IMG/VR virus record: IMGVR_UViG_3300025151_000045
Span: 1-55,316 of that record
From: a virus
DNA: 55,316 nucleotides
Direction: 5' to 3' (one strand)
In this document: in pieces, positions 27,951-37,577 of the stretch
Layout: every line of letters starts with the position of its first letter
Position numbering within the stretch: position 1 is the stretch's first letter
Notes under the pieces: model-generated
Told to the model about the DNA's origin: nothing
Databases searched by the model: none
What the model saw: the letters and a program-made list of their open reading frames with translations, nothing else
Program-made: the position numbers and the translations under genes

Positions 27951-29054
27951 TTATTTACGTTTTCTAATTCTTAATCTATTTCCATCACTAGGATTGGAAG
28001 TAGACTTAACTTGTAACCCACCCTTAGAGCTTGTTTCTGGAGCTTTATTCATTTTAAGATCAATGTTCTTTGCTTTCTTAGCGTCTGATGTCACTGCATC
28101 AGCTTGACCTTTTTCATAAAAAAACTTCGCAAACTTGTCTGGATAGTTTACTACTGCCAAAGCTTTGTGAAAACCCTTGTAGTCTTTAATTTGCCCATTA
28201 TCATCTAAATAACTTTTAACCCAACCAGTTACATCATTATTTTTAGACTTAAGCTCATCTACACTACCTGGATTATACGAAAAGGTATTATCGTTTATCT
28301 TAAATTCAAAACCTTTGAAATCAGAATTAAACGTTTCGTCTAGTTTCTGCAAATAGTCTTTTCTATTTTTAGCAACCATCTCTTCGTAACCTTGCTTTGT
28401 TTTTTGTTGCTCTCTATAAGCTTCAAGTTCTTTTTGGGTTTTTTCATCAATACCATTTCCAACACTTGACTCAAGGGGAACATTGTATTGACTTTTTCTT
28501 TCCTCAAAGAATTTTTTAGCCTCAGCAACTTGTCTTTTTTTAGCTAACTTTAACTTCTTAATGTCTTTCTCATCATCTAGATCTTCGTCATAATTAAACT
28601 CGTCTAGCATAGAGGCAACATCATCATCATCAAGATATTCATCTTTTGTTTTGTAATAGTTAGCCAAAAGCTCATCAGGATCAACTTTAGAAAAATCTCT
28701 GTTTAACTTAACAAAGTCTTCTATAGATCTCCCAGTTTCTTTTTTGTACTTAAAGTAAGCAGCAACATCTTCAGGTAATTCCTCTGACTTGCCCCTTTCT
28801 TCAAATAACTCATCCAGAGAGTTAATGGTTTTACCATATCTCTCATTAATATGTGAAAGAACATCATCATCGCTATACGATGGTTTTTGATTTTCTACAA
28901 CTTCCTCTGTCTTAGTTTCTGTGTTTTCTGAAACTGGAGTAGATTCTGTAGAGTCTTCAAACTGATCTTCATGCTTCTTTAACAATTCTTCTTCAACTTG
29001 TTGTTTAGATTTCTGTTCTACATCATCTAAAACTCTTACTTTAATATCTCCCAT
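27951..29054 (-). CDS. Putative scaffolding protein (367 aa)
   Basis: Very acidic and Lys/Glu-rich, almost entirely helical, with coiled-coil-like stretches (for example KDIKKLKLAKKRQVAEAKKF) and a basic C-terminal tail (RLRIRKRK). This composition and its place between portal and major capsid genes are typical of phage scaffolds, whose basic C-terminus contacts the capsid protein. No protease domain seen. Confidence 0.65.
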   Translation of the reverse strand: MGDIKVRVLDDVEQKSKQQVEEELLKKHEDQFEDSTESTPVSENTETKTEEVVENQKPSYSDDDVLSHINERYGKTINSLDELFEERGKSEELPEDVAAYFKYKKETGRSIEDFVKLNRDFSKVDPDELLANYYKTKDEYLDDDDVASMLDEFNYDEDLDDEKDIKKLKLAKKRQVAEAKKFFEERKSQYNVPLESSVGNGIDEKTQKELEAYREQQKTKQGYEEMVAKNRKDYLQKLDETFNSDFKGFEFKINDNTFSYNPGSVDELKSKNNDVTGWVKSYLDDNGQIKDYKGFHKALAVVNYPDKFAKFFYEKGQADAVTSDAKKAKNIDLKMNKAPETSSKGGLQVKSTSNPSDGNRLRIRKRK

Positions 29055-29077
29055 TTTATTTAATTTAATTTGTTATA

Positions 29078-29085
29078 CAAAATTA
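29078..29085 (-). promoter_or_regulatory. Putative -7 promoter element TAATTTTG
   Basis: On the - strand TAATTTTG fits TAnnTTTG, 23 bases before the scaffold gene in a 61-base AT-rich spacer. It could boost scaffold and capsid transcription; the -33 side is not clear. Confidence 0.35.
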
Positions 29086-29115
29086 TACAATTTTTAAACA
29101 CGAAAAAACACACTT

Positions 29116-31551
29116 TTATCTAGGCTCAAATTCAGCTAAATCAAAGCCATCTAATGAATCTTCATTTGATTCAAATGATGTAGGTGGTAAATTGTTTTTT
29201 CGTTGATTAATAAGTTTTGACTGCTGAGTGTTGGCTTGATCAATTCGTTGAGCTTTAGCATCTTCTCTTTGAGTCTCTCTTTCTTGTAAAGCTTTTTCAG
29301 ATATATCTCTGAGCTGCTGTTGATAACCAAACTCTTCAGCCATTAGTGCTTTTTTAAGTTCTGCTTCTGCTTGAAGTTTTTGTGTTTCAAACTGTATCTC
29401 TGCTTGAATTACAGCAATCTTAGATTTAGTTTCCATTTCAATCTTAGCCATCTCTGTTTGAGATTTCATTTGCTGTGCTTGTAACTGAGTTTGAGACTGC
29501 ATCTGCTGCATCATGAGTTGCTGCTCTTTGTCAGCCTCTTCTTTCTGTGATCTCTTAAGTTTTAATAACTGATTAGCTAGTTTAATATTTCTCACTTCTC
29601 TAATGTCAATGGCATCTTCAAGATTGATGTCATTTTTAGAGAGAGCCATTTGAATGTTTTGCTCTAACTGAGCTTTTTGAACTTCATCAGGTGATACAGT
29701 AATGTGAATACCAAAGTCATAGAGATACAAACTTTTTATATCGTCAAGTATTTTTAAATTATACTTTCCTATTTTATTAGCAAACTCTTCCTTAAAATCT
29801 GTATATTCTAACACATCAGATATTCTATAAGAAAGACCTTGAGATATTTTTCTCAATATATAAAGACCAGCATCCAGTATGTGCCTAGTGGCTGTATTGG
29901 AGTTTAAAGCTGCAAGTTTTTGAACCCCCACTAATGATCTAGAGTCAGGAGTTGAAGCATCTCTAGCTTCATTAAGTCCTGTTACTGCCCTGATCATGTC
30001 TAAGTAATGGTTATAGTTTTGAATCAGCATTTGCATTTTGCCTGTACCATTATTAGAGTTTAATTGCTGGATAGGCATTTTACCTTGGTTGTACTCTCCA
30101 TCCTGAGTGTAACTTCTACCAATTACTGATCCTGTTTGAAAATACAACCTTAATGCGTCTTGAGGATTATACGCAGCACCTGTACCCAGGTCTACTTCAT
30201 TTAATCCATCAGCATCAATATATACCCCATCAGGAACTACTCTAGATACGACTTGTTGTAATTTTAAATGAGTAACTTGTATTAAATCAGCAAATGGAAT
30301 CATTCTAGAAACTAATGACTCTATGTTGCCTTTGTACATTCTAGGGGCAACTGCAACGTACTGAGGTAACGCATACTGAGAAGCTGACTTAGGTCTAACC
30401 ATGTTTTTTGCCATTTCCCATTTCAATATAATGTTGGTTCCCATTACCATTACACCTTCATACCAAACCTCTATAGTTTTTTCTATCTTTTCAAAATTAC
30501 CCTCTTCCATAATTTCTTCTGGAGGATTAAAGGTGTCTTCTTTTTCAATAACCCTTTCTGCACCACTATCCATTTTCTTTTTCTTATGAACAAACTTTTG
30601 AGTTGTTTTATAGTTAAAGTACATAAGAGTGGCAGTGTCTCTAGCGAAGATGCTATTCTGATACCATTGAGCAACATTAAAATAATCATACCATGTTTGA
30701 CTATACTTAGCAATTTCTTTAAGATCATCATTGGTTAATGTTGGATCAATTTTTAATAACTCAGTGGTTGCTACAGTTTTTATCTCACCCCAATAAAAAC
30801 AATCTTTCAAAAAGGGATCTTCAGAATAACTATAAACCATATTGGCAGGATCTACATACTCTACCTTAATTCCAGCTCCTGGTAAAAAATGTTGTTTCGC
30901 AGCTGCAATACCACAAACCATTAGATCGTAATCAAGTCTTTTGCGTAGATCTTGATATTCATTTTCTTCTAATAAGGTGTTTATACCTATTTCTTCTGCA
31001 ATCTCTATAGCTGGTTTGTATTTCATTTGCATGTACAATCCTAACTGCTCATCATCAGCTGGTATGTCATCAGGGTTCATATCAAATGGGTTCATACCAA
31101 ATGTCTCACCCATACTAGATAAGAAATCTTTAGCCACCATCTGGCGTTCTACATTTTGTTGAAATATGTTTTTTCTTTCAGAAGATAAAGCGTCTTGAGC
31201 TTCACATTTTACTTCAAAGACTCTATCAGACATGCCATTAACAACAATGTCTACAAATTTGGGTAGTATAGGAACTGGGGTCCAGTCTAGGTTTAAGTAA
31301 CTTAAGTCTCCATCTATAGACAACTCATTTTTATATTTCTCTATGGATTGCTCTCCTCTAGCGTAAACTCTTCTTCTTGCAAACTCATTCCATTGATTAT
31401 AAAATCTACATTGATTTCCATCTTTCCTAAACCACTCGTACTGAATAGCCTGCCCAATTTGTAATCCATAGGCGTCTGTTTTTTTCTCAGCATCTGAGAC
31501 ATATTGACTAGGGAAACCATTTGGCGTTATTTCTATACTTATATCTTTCAT
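29116..31551 (-). CDS. Portal protein (811 aa)
   Basis: Large portal of crAss-like type: an N-terminal segment with RRRVYARGEQSIEKYKNELS, a central stem/wing region with conserved-looking VKVEYVDP-like and TGLNEARDAST motifs, and a long Gln-rich coiled-coil C-terminus (repeats of QMQSQTQLQAQQ type, residues about 690-770). It would form the dodecameric channel at the capsid vertex and bind the terminase. It shares one base with the upstream terminase gene, so the two are coupled. Confidence 0.82.
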   Translation of the reverse strand: MKDISIEITPNGFPSQYVSDAEKKTDAYGLQIGQAIQYEWFRKDGNQCRFYNQWNEFARRRVYARGEQSIEKYKNELSIDGDLSYLNLDWTPVPILPKFVDIVVNGMSDRVFEVKCEAQDALSSERKNIFQQNVERQMVAKDFLSSMGETFGMNPFDMNPDDIPADDEQLGLYMQMKYKPAIEIAEEIGINTLLEENEYQDLRKRLDYDLMVCGIAAAKQHFLPGAGIKVEYVDPANMVYSYSEDPFLKDCFYWGEIKTVATTELLKIDPTLTNDDLKEIAKYSQTWYDYFNVAQWYQNSIFARDTATLMYFNYKTTQKFVHKKKKMDSGAERVIEKEDTFNPPEEIMEEGNFEKIEKTIEVWYEGVMVMGTNIILKWEMAKNMVRPKSASQYALPQYVAVAPRMYKGNIESLVSRMIPFADLIQVTHLKLQQVVSRVVPDGVYIDADGLNEVDLGTGAAYNPQDALRLYFQTGSVIGRSYTQDGEYNQGKMPIQQLNSNNGTGKMQMLIQNYNHYLDMIRAVTGLNEARDASTPDSRSLVGVQKLAALNSNTATRHILDAGLYILRKISQGLSYRISDVLEYTDFKEEFANKIGKYNLKILDDIKSLYLYDFGIHITVSPDEVQKAQLEQNIQMALSKNDINLEDAIDIREVRNIKLANQLLKLKRSQKEEADKEQQLMMQQMQSQTQLQAQQMKSQTEMAKIEMETKSKIAVIQAEIQFETQKLQAEAELKKALMAEEFGYQQQLRDISEKALQERETQREDAKAQRIDQANTQQSKLINQRKNNLPPTSFESNEDSLDGFDLAEFEPR

Positions 31552-33800
31552 TACTTAATTAATTCACTAATATTACCCTTATTACTATACCTTGCAAAGT
31601 TAATTCTAATTTTTGATTGTTTTTTAACCTGTGGTTGATACAAATGTTTCTGGTTAGCCATTATAGCTAATCCTGAACTTATGGTCGCATCATACTTAGT
31701 TCTATTGTTTATATTAAACTTTGCCCAATCTTCTAACGTCCTTGTAAAGTGCATTTCTCCCATTTCTCCCATAGTCCTAAAATGCCCATCCATATCTAAA
31801 CCTATATGCTTCTCAATATAACTCTCAATGGCTGCAGCGTGTGCTTGCTTTATATCCTCTGAAGAGTTGGGTATTCCTCCAAGTTCCTTTTCAGTTACAG
31901 ATAATTTATTCTTATGCTTGTCTGGTCTATTTAAAGAAAAACCTCTATATCCTCTATTTTTAAAATGATACAATAGTCTAGGTTTATTATTTTCTACCAA
32001 AATAGGCATACCATAAAACACACAAGCCATTAATACTTCTTCAAAAAATATCTCTGCTGTTTGAGGTCTAGCAATATACTGAAGAAAAAACTGATTAGTT
32101 GGACCTTCATCCATGTGAAATTTTGTTAATCCATGAAGTGCTCCATTAGAAGCACCTCCACCAACAGTTCCTGAGATGTCATAGCTATCACAACCAAAGG
32201 ATCCCATGTGTTCATTACCAGGATATTTAACTCCATTTTTTTCAAAAAAATTATTTTGCAAATTTTTACCTGGAGTCCAGGTAACTAAAAATCTTCCCTT
32301 TGGATCTGGAGTCCATATAACTTGAGTATCTTTAACGCCATCCTTCCAATAAAACTTACCCCTAGTTAAAAAATGCTCAGATATTAATGAATCATTATAA
32401 TCTACCTGTTGATATATTTTAGTTAGATTAAATAAAGAAGCTTTACTTTCATCTCTAAAAGCGTGAGACTCAGTTCTTGGGAACTGACGATAAAACTCAT
32501 TTAATGCATCTGGATCAGATTTTTTTGACTCTACTTCGTTTTCAAAATACTCAATGGCTCCCTGGTAAATATATTCTCCATCAACACCCATAACTTCTTT
32601 TTCTGGGTTATTAAACACAGGCATTCCATACCTGTCTATAAAACCCTCCATGTTCCATTCCATAGGAATAAACAAAGAATATAATCCTGACTTAGTCTGT
32701 CCATTAGCATTTCTTGTTTCTAAATTAGAATCGTAATACAGTTTTTTGAAGTTATCACCTCCTTTTTCAAGTGCATTACATGTAGATCCCATCATGCATT
32801 TACCAATAATCTTTCTACCTAATCTTAAGCAGGTTTTAGTAACCCTCCAGTTATTTAGTATATTGGTAGGCTTCAACCATTTACCACTTTCGTCATGTGC
32901 TAAAAATAAAAGCTTCTCTCCATCGTAAGAGTTGTCATCTGTGTTTTTCCAATCAATCGTAGTGTCTAACCCATCAAGTTCATTAGACGCTACCTCATAC
33001 ATGTTTTTCTTGGTAATTTTACTAGCTGGAACTCTGTATGCTAATTCAGTTTTAGGACGATCCATACCATCCTGAATAGGCTTAAAAAAGAATGGATAGT
33101 TGTTAGAAATAGGCACAACCTTGTCAGTAAACATTTTTTTTGCATCATCCCCTTTCTTTGATAATATACCTATACGAGCATCTTTTGATATAGTGCCTAT
33201 ATTTGCACATTCTTCTGAAGCCATAAATGAAAAACCAGAACGTCTAATTTTTAAATAACACATGCCAAAGGATCTAGAGTCAGCCTTACACGCTTCCCAG
33301 TATAAGTAAAATATTCTATTAGCTTCTCTGAAATCTGGTAACCCTACATCTATTTTTGTCCATTGTAAATACATGTAATGGGATCCTGTAAGATACGTTG
33401 GCTCACCATTATTCATAAACCAAAAACCTTGTTCTCTTCTATTAAATTCGTTTTCAATATAGTCTACCCAGTTACTTTTAAAAGCAGCTGGCATTTCATT
33501 CCATTGAAAAATACTTTTTATTTTAGAAAGATCAGTGGGGTATTCAAAAGGTTTCCAATATTGATCTGCTTTTTTTGACGATCTTTTAAAAACACTTTTA
33601 GGACATTTGGGAAGACCTATTCTCAATCCATTGATAACATAAATATCTCCTAACGTACCATCTTTAGAAATAACAACCAAGTCATACTTTGAATCATAAC
33701 CATACTTCCAAGATTTGTTTTTGTTTTTTAAAGAAACAACAGATCCAGGAATGGTTGACTTAGCAACCCTGTATAAACTATTTTGAGTTTCTTTCTGCAA
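31551..33800 (-). CDS. terL: Terminase large subunit (749 aa)
   Basis: DNA-packaging motor. Residues about 125-170 (FWFMNNGEPTYLTGSHYMYL, then PDFREANRIFYLYWEACKA) are the signature of crAss-like and related terminases. A Walker A-like element is RRSGFSFM (186-193) and Walker B with catalytic carboxylate is LLFLAHDE (297-304). A C-terminal RuvC-like nuclease domain begins near residue 530 with GCDSYDISG. Order terminase-portal-scaffold-capsid is classical. Its start overlaps the small-subunit candidate. Confidence 0.9.
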   Translation of the reverse strand: MQKETQNSLYRVAKSTIPGSVVSLKNKNKSWKYGYDSKYDLVVISKDGTLGDIYVINGLRIGLPKCPKSVFKRSSKKADQYWKPFEYPTDLSKIKSIFQWNEMPAAFKSNWVDYIENEFNRREQGFWFMNNGEPTYLTGSHYMYLQWTKIDVGLPDFREANRIFYLYWEACKADSRSFGMCYLKIRRSGFSFMASEECANIGTISKDARIGILSKKGDDAKKMFTDKVVPISNNYPFFFKPIQDGMDRPKTELAYRVPASKITKKNMYEVASNELDGLDTTIDWKNTDDNSYDGEKLLFLAHDESGKWLKPTNILNNWRVTKTCLRLGRKIIGKCMMGSTCNALEKGGDNFKKLYYDSNLETRNANGQTKSGLYSLFIPMEWNMEGFIDRYGMPVFNNPEKEVMGVDGEYIYQGAIEYFENEVESKKSDPDALNEFYRQFPRTESHAFRDESKASLFNLTKIYQQVDYNDSLISEHFLTRGKFYWKDGVKDTQVIWTPDPKGRFLVTWTPGKNLQNNFFEKNGVKYPGNEHMGSFGCDSYDISGTVGGGASNGALHGLTKFHMDEGPTNQFFLQYIARPQTAEIFFEEVLMACVFYGMPILVENNKPRLLYHFKNRGYRGFSLNRPDKHKNKLSVTEKELGGIPNSSEDIKQAHAAAIESYIEKHIGLDMDGHFRTMGEMGEMHFTRTLEDWAKFNINNRTKYDATISSGLAIMANQKHLYQPQVKKQSKIRINFARYSNKGNISELIK

Positions 33801-34056
33801 AACCTTGGTTAGTTTTTTTAGTTAAGTTTTTATTAGATAATTCAATGTTTTCTTTTTCTATTTCTATTTTATTTAAAATCTCAAACGCATCATTAATAGC
33901 TAACTTTTTTGTAGCAGCTGCGTTCTTTAATCTGTCTGCTGCTAATTCATCATCAGGATCAGGTTTTATAATTTTTTCTTTAGCAACTTTTATGAGTTGA
34001 TTAACAGCTTCATATCCTGCTTCTATTATTTTTAATTTAATATCATTTGACTTCAT
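33778..34056 (-). CDS. Putative terminase small subunit (92 aa)
   Basis: Short helical protein overlapping the start of the large-subunit gene by 23 bases. The block DELAADRLKNAAATKKLAIN with DAFEILNKIE resembles a small protein conserved directly before the large terminase in many Bacteroidota phages. By size, composition and place it is the likely DNA-recognition subunit; no clear helix-turn-helix is visible. Confidence 0.55.
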   Translation of the reverse strand: MKSNDIKLKIIEAGYEAVNQLIKVAKEKIIKPDPDDELAADRLKNAAATKKLAINDAFEILNKIEIEKENIELSNKNLTKKTNQGFAERNSK

Positions 34057-34619
34057 ACTACCATAGTTATATTGTGTGTATACATTCTATACAACTTCTC
34101 TCCATCTACATTAAACTCATATTCACTTTCAGGTTGAAAGCCAACGACATCACCTTCATTTACTCCAAGTGCAGCAAGTGATTCATTGCCATATTTAACT
34201 ATACCCATTAAGGGTTCTTCATTAGTATTCTTTAGTAAATAATGATTATCCTCAACATCTATTGGCTTTACAAAGCAATACTGCAAACAACTATTCCATT
34301 TTCCATCTTTTTTATAAGCATAAAACTGCGTGGTGTCTACAAAAAAAGTGTTGTCTTTTAAAAAACTTTTTCCACTTTTTTCTCTACCCTTCATGTCATT
34401 ATAATATTTAAAAACATTGTGATGAACTAAAATTTTATCTCCTGGAGATATAGGACCTTTGTACCCAAGTGGTGTTTCTACCACAATAGCTTCTCTATTA
34501 GAGAATTTAAAATCTTCTTTAGAGCTGCTAGTTATAAACTCCAAACCACCCCAATCTACAGTGCTGTTATATCTTCTGTCCTTATCAGGAGTTATTATAA
34601 AATAAAAAGGTGACTTCAT
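34053..34619 (-). CDS. GroES-like (two-half) putative co-chaperonin (188 aa)
   Basis: The C-terminal half (FVKPID near 115, then PLMGIVKYGN, then LGVNEGDVVGFQPESEYEF and DGEKLYRMYTHNI) has the order of the GroES beta-barrel: start strand, glycine turn, VxxGDxVxF strand, DGExLxxM hairpin and final strand. The N-terminal half repeats the idea (FIITP, VVETPLG, GPISPGDKILVHHN). The layout recalls double-Cpn10 proteins. Located next to the packaging genes, it may help fold virion proteins, as T4 gp31 does. Fold call is by eye and needs structural confirmation. Confidence 0.5.
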   Translation of the reverse strand: MKSPFYFIITPDKDRRYNSTVDWGGLEFITSSSKEDFKFSNREAIVVETPLGYKGPISPGDKILVHHNVFKYYNDMKGREKSGKSFLKDNTFFVDTTQFYAYKKDGKWNSCLQYCFVKPIDVEDNHYLLKNTNEEPLMGIVKYGNESLAALGVNEGDVVGFQPESEYEFNVDGEKLYRMYTHNITMVV

Positions 34620-34620
34620 A

Positions 34621-34848
34621 TTAAAAATTTATATTATACTCTATCGAAACTGGCATTTGCTCTCCAAACTCTTTCCACAAATAAACCTCACTGCCTGATA
34701 TAATAAAAATCTTATATGAGTTTCTTTTAATGTCTCTTTTTATACAATGGATTATATACTTTCCATTTAAAACTTCTTGATTTACAATATAATGCATAGC
34801 ACTTGACTTATAGTCAGCACCTACTGATATTTTTCTAATATCATCCAT
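34621..34848 (-). CDS. Small hypothetical protein beside terminase (75 aa)
   Basis: Starts MDDIRKISVGADYKSSAMHY and ends MPVSIEYNINF; strand-rich, with SYKIFIISGSEVYLWKEF near the middle. The stop lies 1 base before the start of the GroES-like gene, so the two are likely made together. Small proteins of this appearance sit near terminase genes in aquatic phages, but the role is unknown. Confidence 0.55.
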   Translation of the reverse strand: MDDIRKISVGADYKSSAMHYIVNQEVLNGKYIIHCIKRDIKRNSYKIFIISGSEVYLWKEFGEQMPVSIEYNINF

Positions 34849-34859
34849 TTAATTAAATT

Positions 34860-36179
34860 TTAATACACCACACCCAACTGAGCTGCGTTCCCAGCAGGGA
34901 GAGGTGATGTTCCTACCACATAGATATCTCCAGCTACTAATCCTGCTGCTAAAGCTGCAGTGTTGGTTGGAAATATGTAATTCGTTTTCATTGCTGTAGC
35001 TACAGCACTAGAAATAGCTAACATGGGGTTGCCTGCAATTTTAATTGTTGCTGCAGCTTGCCTCCCTAACGCTATACAAGCTTCATCAGCATTACTGCCT
35101 TGACCTATAGCCACTGCAGTGTCTGAGCTTGAAGCACCTTTTCCTATGACAACTGAGTCTGACACATTGCCAGTAGCTAAAGCACCAGATCCTATTACCA
35201 CATTGTTACTTCCTACTAAGCCAACACCACCACCTTTTCCAGCTTGATATCCTATCAAAGTGTTGTCGTTGTTGTTTTGAATATTTTTACCTGACTCAAA
35301 ACCTAGAGTAGTATTTCTTAATCCAGCTAAAATCTCTTCTGACGAGGCTAACCCTAGAGCTGTATTGTGCGTACCTGTTGCTGCACTTTTTAATAAAGCG
35401 TTTGCTCCATAAGATAAATTGTTATCACCAAAAGGGTGAGTAACATCAGCCCTGTAAGCTCCTAATTGAAGTGTATAATTAGTTCCCCCAACTTTTCCTA
35501 AAGTTACTTTAGGATTAGGAACTACAGCTGCAGGATCTACTAAAACAAAATCACTTGCTACTGCATTACCTGAAGCATCACCAATAAATATGTTTGTCGC
35601 TGTTAATGAAAGTAAACTCGAAACATTACTCCAAACTAAAGGAGATCCAGGACCAGCTGATGATGGAACCTGTCCTGTTGATCCAGAAACAGCATTAAGC
35701 TTTATTTCAGATTTAAAATCTGCGACTCCCTCAACTATTGTTCCATTAGCTGCACTAACAGAAACATTACTACTACTTCCTGAGGGTTCTAAAATAACCA
35801 CTCTACCAACAGGAGCAGCGACCTTAGTGTCATTAGCTCCTGAAGAGGTGTAAAGCCCTCCATCTAAAACAACATCAGAGGTGTTGCCTACTAGAGAAAT
35901 ATCACCTGTAACATTTACATTTCCTGTTCTAGTAATGTTTCCTGAGCCAGTTAAATCTCCACTTAAGGCTATGTTTCCTGTGAGATTTATACTTTGAGTT
36001 GCAGTGTTTCCTGCATCTAATACTTCTTGCAAGGTTACCTGACCATCAATAAAATCTGCCAAAGCCTGGACAGTAACAGTTTTAGTAGCGTTAGAACTAC
36101 TAGTGTCTGTTAATATTAAAAAATCACTAGCTTCTGGAGTGATGTTAGGATAAGCAGAAGTGTTAGATATTTTAGCCAT
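34860..36179 (-). CDS. Fibre protein with YadA-like head repeats (439 aa)
   Basis: N-terminal attachment segment (about 1-60), then a beta-helix-like region of NVTG/NLTG repeats (60-120). The second half has repeats such as GSNNVVIGSGA, SVVIGKGASS and TAVAIGQGS that match the left-handed parallel beta-roll of trimeric autotransporter (YadA-type) heads. Such repeats build trimeric, elongated fibres on virions. A short C-terminal hydrophobic/globular tip follows. It could be a head or tail fibre; receptor binding is inferred. Confidence 0.72.
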   Translation of the reverse strand: MAKISNTSAYPNITPEASDFLILTDTSSSNATKTVTVQALADFIDGQVTLQEVLDAGNTATQSINLTGNIALSGDLTGSGNITRTGNVNVTGDISLVGNTSDVVLDGGLYTSSGANDTKVAAPVGRVVILEPSGSSSNVSVSAANGTIVEGVADFKSEIKLNAVSGSTGQVPSSAGPGSPLVWSNVSSLLSLTATNIFIGDASGNAVASDFVLVDPAAVVPNPKVTLGKVGGTNYTLQLGAYRADVTHPFGDNNLSYGANALLKSAATGTHNTALGLASSEEILAGLRNTTLGFESGKNIQNNNDNTLIGYQAGKGGGVGLVGSNNVVIGSGALATGNVSDSVVIGKGASSSDTAVAIGQGSNADEACIALGRQAAATIKIAGNPMLAISSAVATAMKTNYIFPTNTAALAAGLVAGDIYVVGTSPLPAGNAAQLGVVY

Positions 36180-36426
36180 TTTTGTTTTTAGTTATTTCGC
36201 CTGTATGTAAATTAATTACAGCATCAGACCCATGTTCTTTAATTAGTTTTTTTTCTTCTACAACAAACAAATGCTTAATTTCTTTTACTTTTTCAATTAA
36301 TTCAACTTCTTTTAGTTTATTCTCCCCTAATGCTAGTTTAAGTTTAGAATATTCAGCGTTTAAATCTTGTAAGTGTTTTAATACTTTTTCATCTAATTTG
36401 TTGTTAAGTTCAATAGTTTTTCCCAT
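36172..36426 (-). CDS. Small coiled-coil protein (84 aa)
   Basis: Overlaps the fibre gene start by 8 bases. Residues 5-60 are Lys/Glu/Leu-rich with heptad spacing (LKHLQDLNAEYSKLKLAL), predicting one long coiled coil. It could be a chaperone or connector for the fibre, given the coupling. No family recognised. A TATCTTTG element lies upstream. Confidence 0.55.
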   Translation of the reverse strand: MGKTIELNNKLDEKVLKHLQDLNAEYSKLKLALGENKLKEVELIEKVKEIKHLFVVEEKKLIKEHGSDAVINLHTGEITKNKNG

Positions 36427-36452
36427 TTTATTTTATTTAATTATTAATGTCC

Positions 36453-36460
36453 CAAAGATA
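36453..36460 (-). promoter_or_regulatory. Putative -7 promoter element TATCTTTG
   Basis: On the - strand TATCTTTG fits TAnnTTTG, 26 bases before the coiled-coil/fibre pair and directly after the holin stop codon. No -33 element recognised. Confidence 0.4.
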
Positions 36461-36461
36461 G

Positions 36462-36929
36462 TTATTTTTTATCTTTCATGGCTGATCCATAAAAGTATCC
36501 AAAAATACTCAATGTTATACCTTCTGTAATTCCTATTAAGTGTATCCATATTTCTTTATTCCCTTCTGGAATAGTAAGGTATACAATTGCATATACTAAA
36601 AAAGAAAAAGCTGCTAATCCTATAATGCCAGTTAAGTTAAACATAAAGTCAAACTTTTTTACTTTAGCAATCTCTATCTCTCTATTTCTAGCAGAATCTC
36701 TATCAGCAACCTCTGTTTTATAAGACTCAATTAATTGCTGATGAATTAATTTTTTAGTCTCAGGATCTATAGAGTCATCCCTGTCTATTAGGTTTTTTAC
36801 AATGCCTAAAGCACCTTTGTCTGGTAATACATCACCCACGACATCTAAAATGTGTGGAGCTTTTTCTTTAAGAAATATTCCAAACTTAGTGTCTTTAAAT
36901 TTTTTTCTATCTTTTTTCTCTTTAGCCAT
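36462..36929 (-). CDS. Holin-like membrane protein (155 aa)
   Basis: ATG 36929 (MAKEKKDRKKFKD) is chosen because it overlaps the endolysin stop by 8 bases; the longer frame would run far into the endolysin. An amphipathic first half includes LDVVGDVLPDKGALGIVKNL and a helical ESYKTEVADRDSARNREIEI. Two membrane spans follow (about 98-123 and 130-150). This matches the holin family related to gene-transfer-agent 3TM holins. It would permeabilise the inner membrane and release the endolysin encoded just upstream. Confidence 0.7.
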   Translation of the reverse strand: MAKEKKDRKKFKDTKFGIFLKEKAPHILDVVGDVLPDKGALGIVKNLIDRDDSIDPETKKLIHQQLIESYKTEVADRDSARNREIEIAKVKKFDFMFNLTGIIGLAAFSFLVYAIVYLTIPEGNKEIWIHLIGITEGITLSIFGYFYGSAMKDKK

Positions 36930-37302
36930 TCCACCTAGCTTTAGTACCTCTACGATCATAATGCGTAAATGTATCATATCTACCTAACCCACCTTCTTCA
37001 ATAGCTCCTATTCTTATTAATCCCTCAATCACATCAGCTAGTTGTTTGGGAGTGTGATCATGAGCAACCAGGTCACTTGCGTTTCCAGTAAGATGCTGCG
37101 ATTTGGAAGCTCCCCCAACCTTAGAATTGTAGCTAGGGCATCTGTACCCTGAGTTTATTCTTATGGACTCATTTAAAAAGTCTCTAATTACTTGTAAATT
37201 TTTGGCATGCAACTTGACATTATCAAAAACATCTTCTGGCATGTCGCAACCACAATTGCAGTTGAACTCTGATTTGCTAAAGTTTTTAGTTAGATCTCCC
37301 AT
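36922..37302 (-). CDS. Endolysin, M15A-type L,D/D,D-peptidase (126 aa)
   Basis: Single-domain peptidase of the VanY/M15A type. INSGYRCPSYNSKVGG leads into SQHLTGNASDL, giving zinc ligands H70 and D77, with the third ligand H114 in TFTHYD; length 126 aa is normal for the family. The N-terminal NCNCGCD cluster is typical of these phage enzymes. It cuts peptidoglycan cross-links in the periplasm. It is paired with the overlapping holin gene, forming a compact lysis cassette inside the structural block. Confidence 0.85.
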   Translation of the reverse strand: MGDLTKNFSKSEFNCNCGCDMPEDVFDNVKLHAKNLQVIRDFLNESIRINSGYRCPSYNSKVGGASKSQHLTGNASDLVAHDHTPKQLADVIEGLIRIGAIEEGGLGRYDTFTHYDRRGTKARWNG

Positions 37303-37303
37303 T

Positions 37304-37567
37304 TTATTCTACAGGAATTGGCTCTGACCAAGCTGGAGTACTCATCAAGGTAAGTGCCTCTTCGTGTGTTAATGTTTGACTTGGTACAACTGTTCCATCC
37401 TTTATAAAAGTAGGCTCTGCATTGTATTTAATTACAAAGAGAGTGTCATCTAAACTTCTTCTAATAGTTCCAGCAGAACTTTGCCCCACTTGTGAAAAGT
37501 CAATGTTTTGCAAATCTGTGGCAATGTTGCAAATTGCGTATACTAAGTTATTTAATCTTGCTTCCAT
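37304..37567 (-). CDS. Hypothetical protein upstream of endolysin (87 aa)
   Basis: A soluble protein with helical N-terminus (LNNLVYAICNIATDLQNID) and a strand-rich remainder (DDTLFVIKYNAEPTF). It stops 1 base before the endolysin start. Its neighbours are structural and lysis genes, so a virion or lysis-related role is possible. Not recognised. Confidence 0.5.
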   Translation of the reverse strand: MEARLNNLVYAICNIATDLQNIDFSQVGQSSAGTIRRSLDDTLFVIKYNAEPTFIKDGTVVPSQTLTHEEALTLMSTPAWSEPIPVE

Positions 37568-37577
37568 TTTTTATATA

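Noticed and set aside
36929-36977. Longer holin start
   Set aside because: It would overlap the endolysin gene by about 55 bases; the ATG at 36929 gives the usual short overlap and a normal basic N-terminus.
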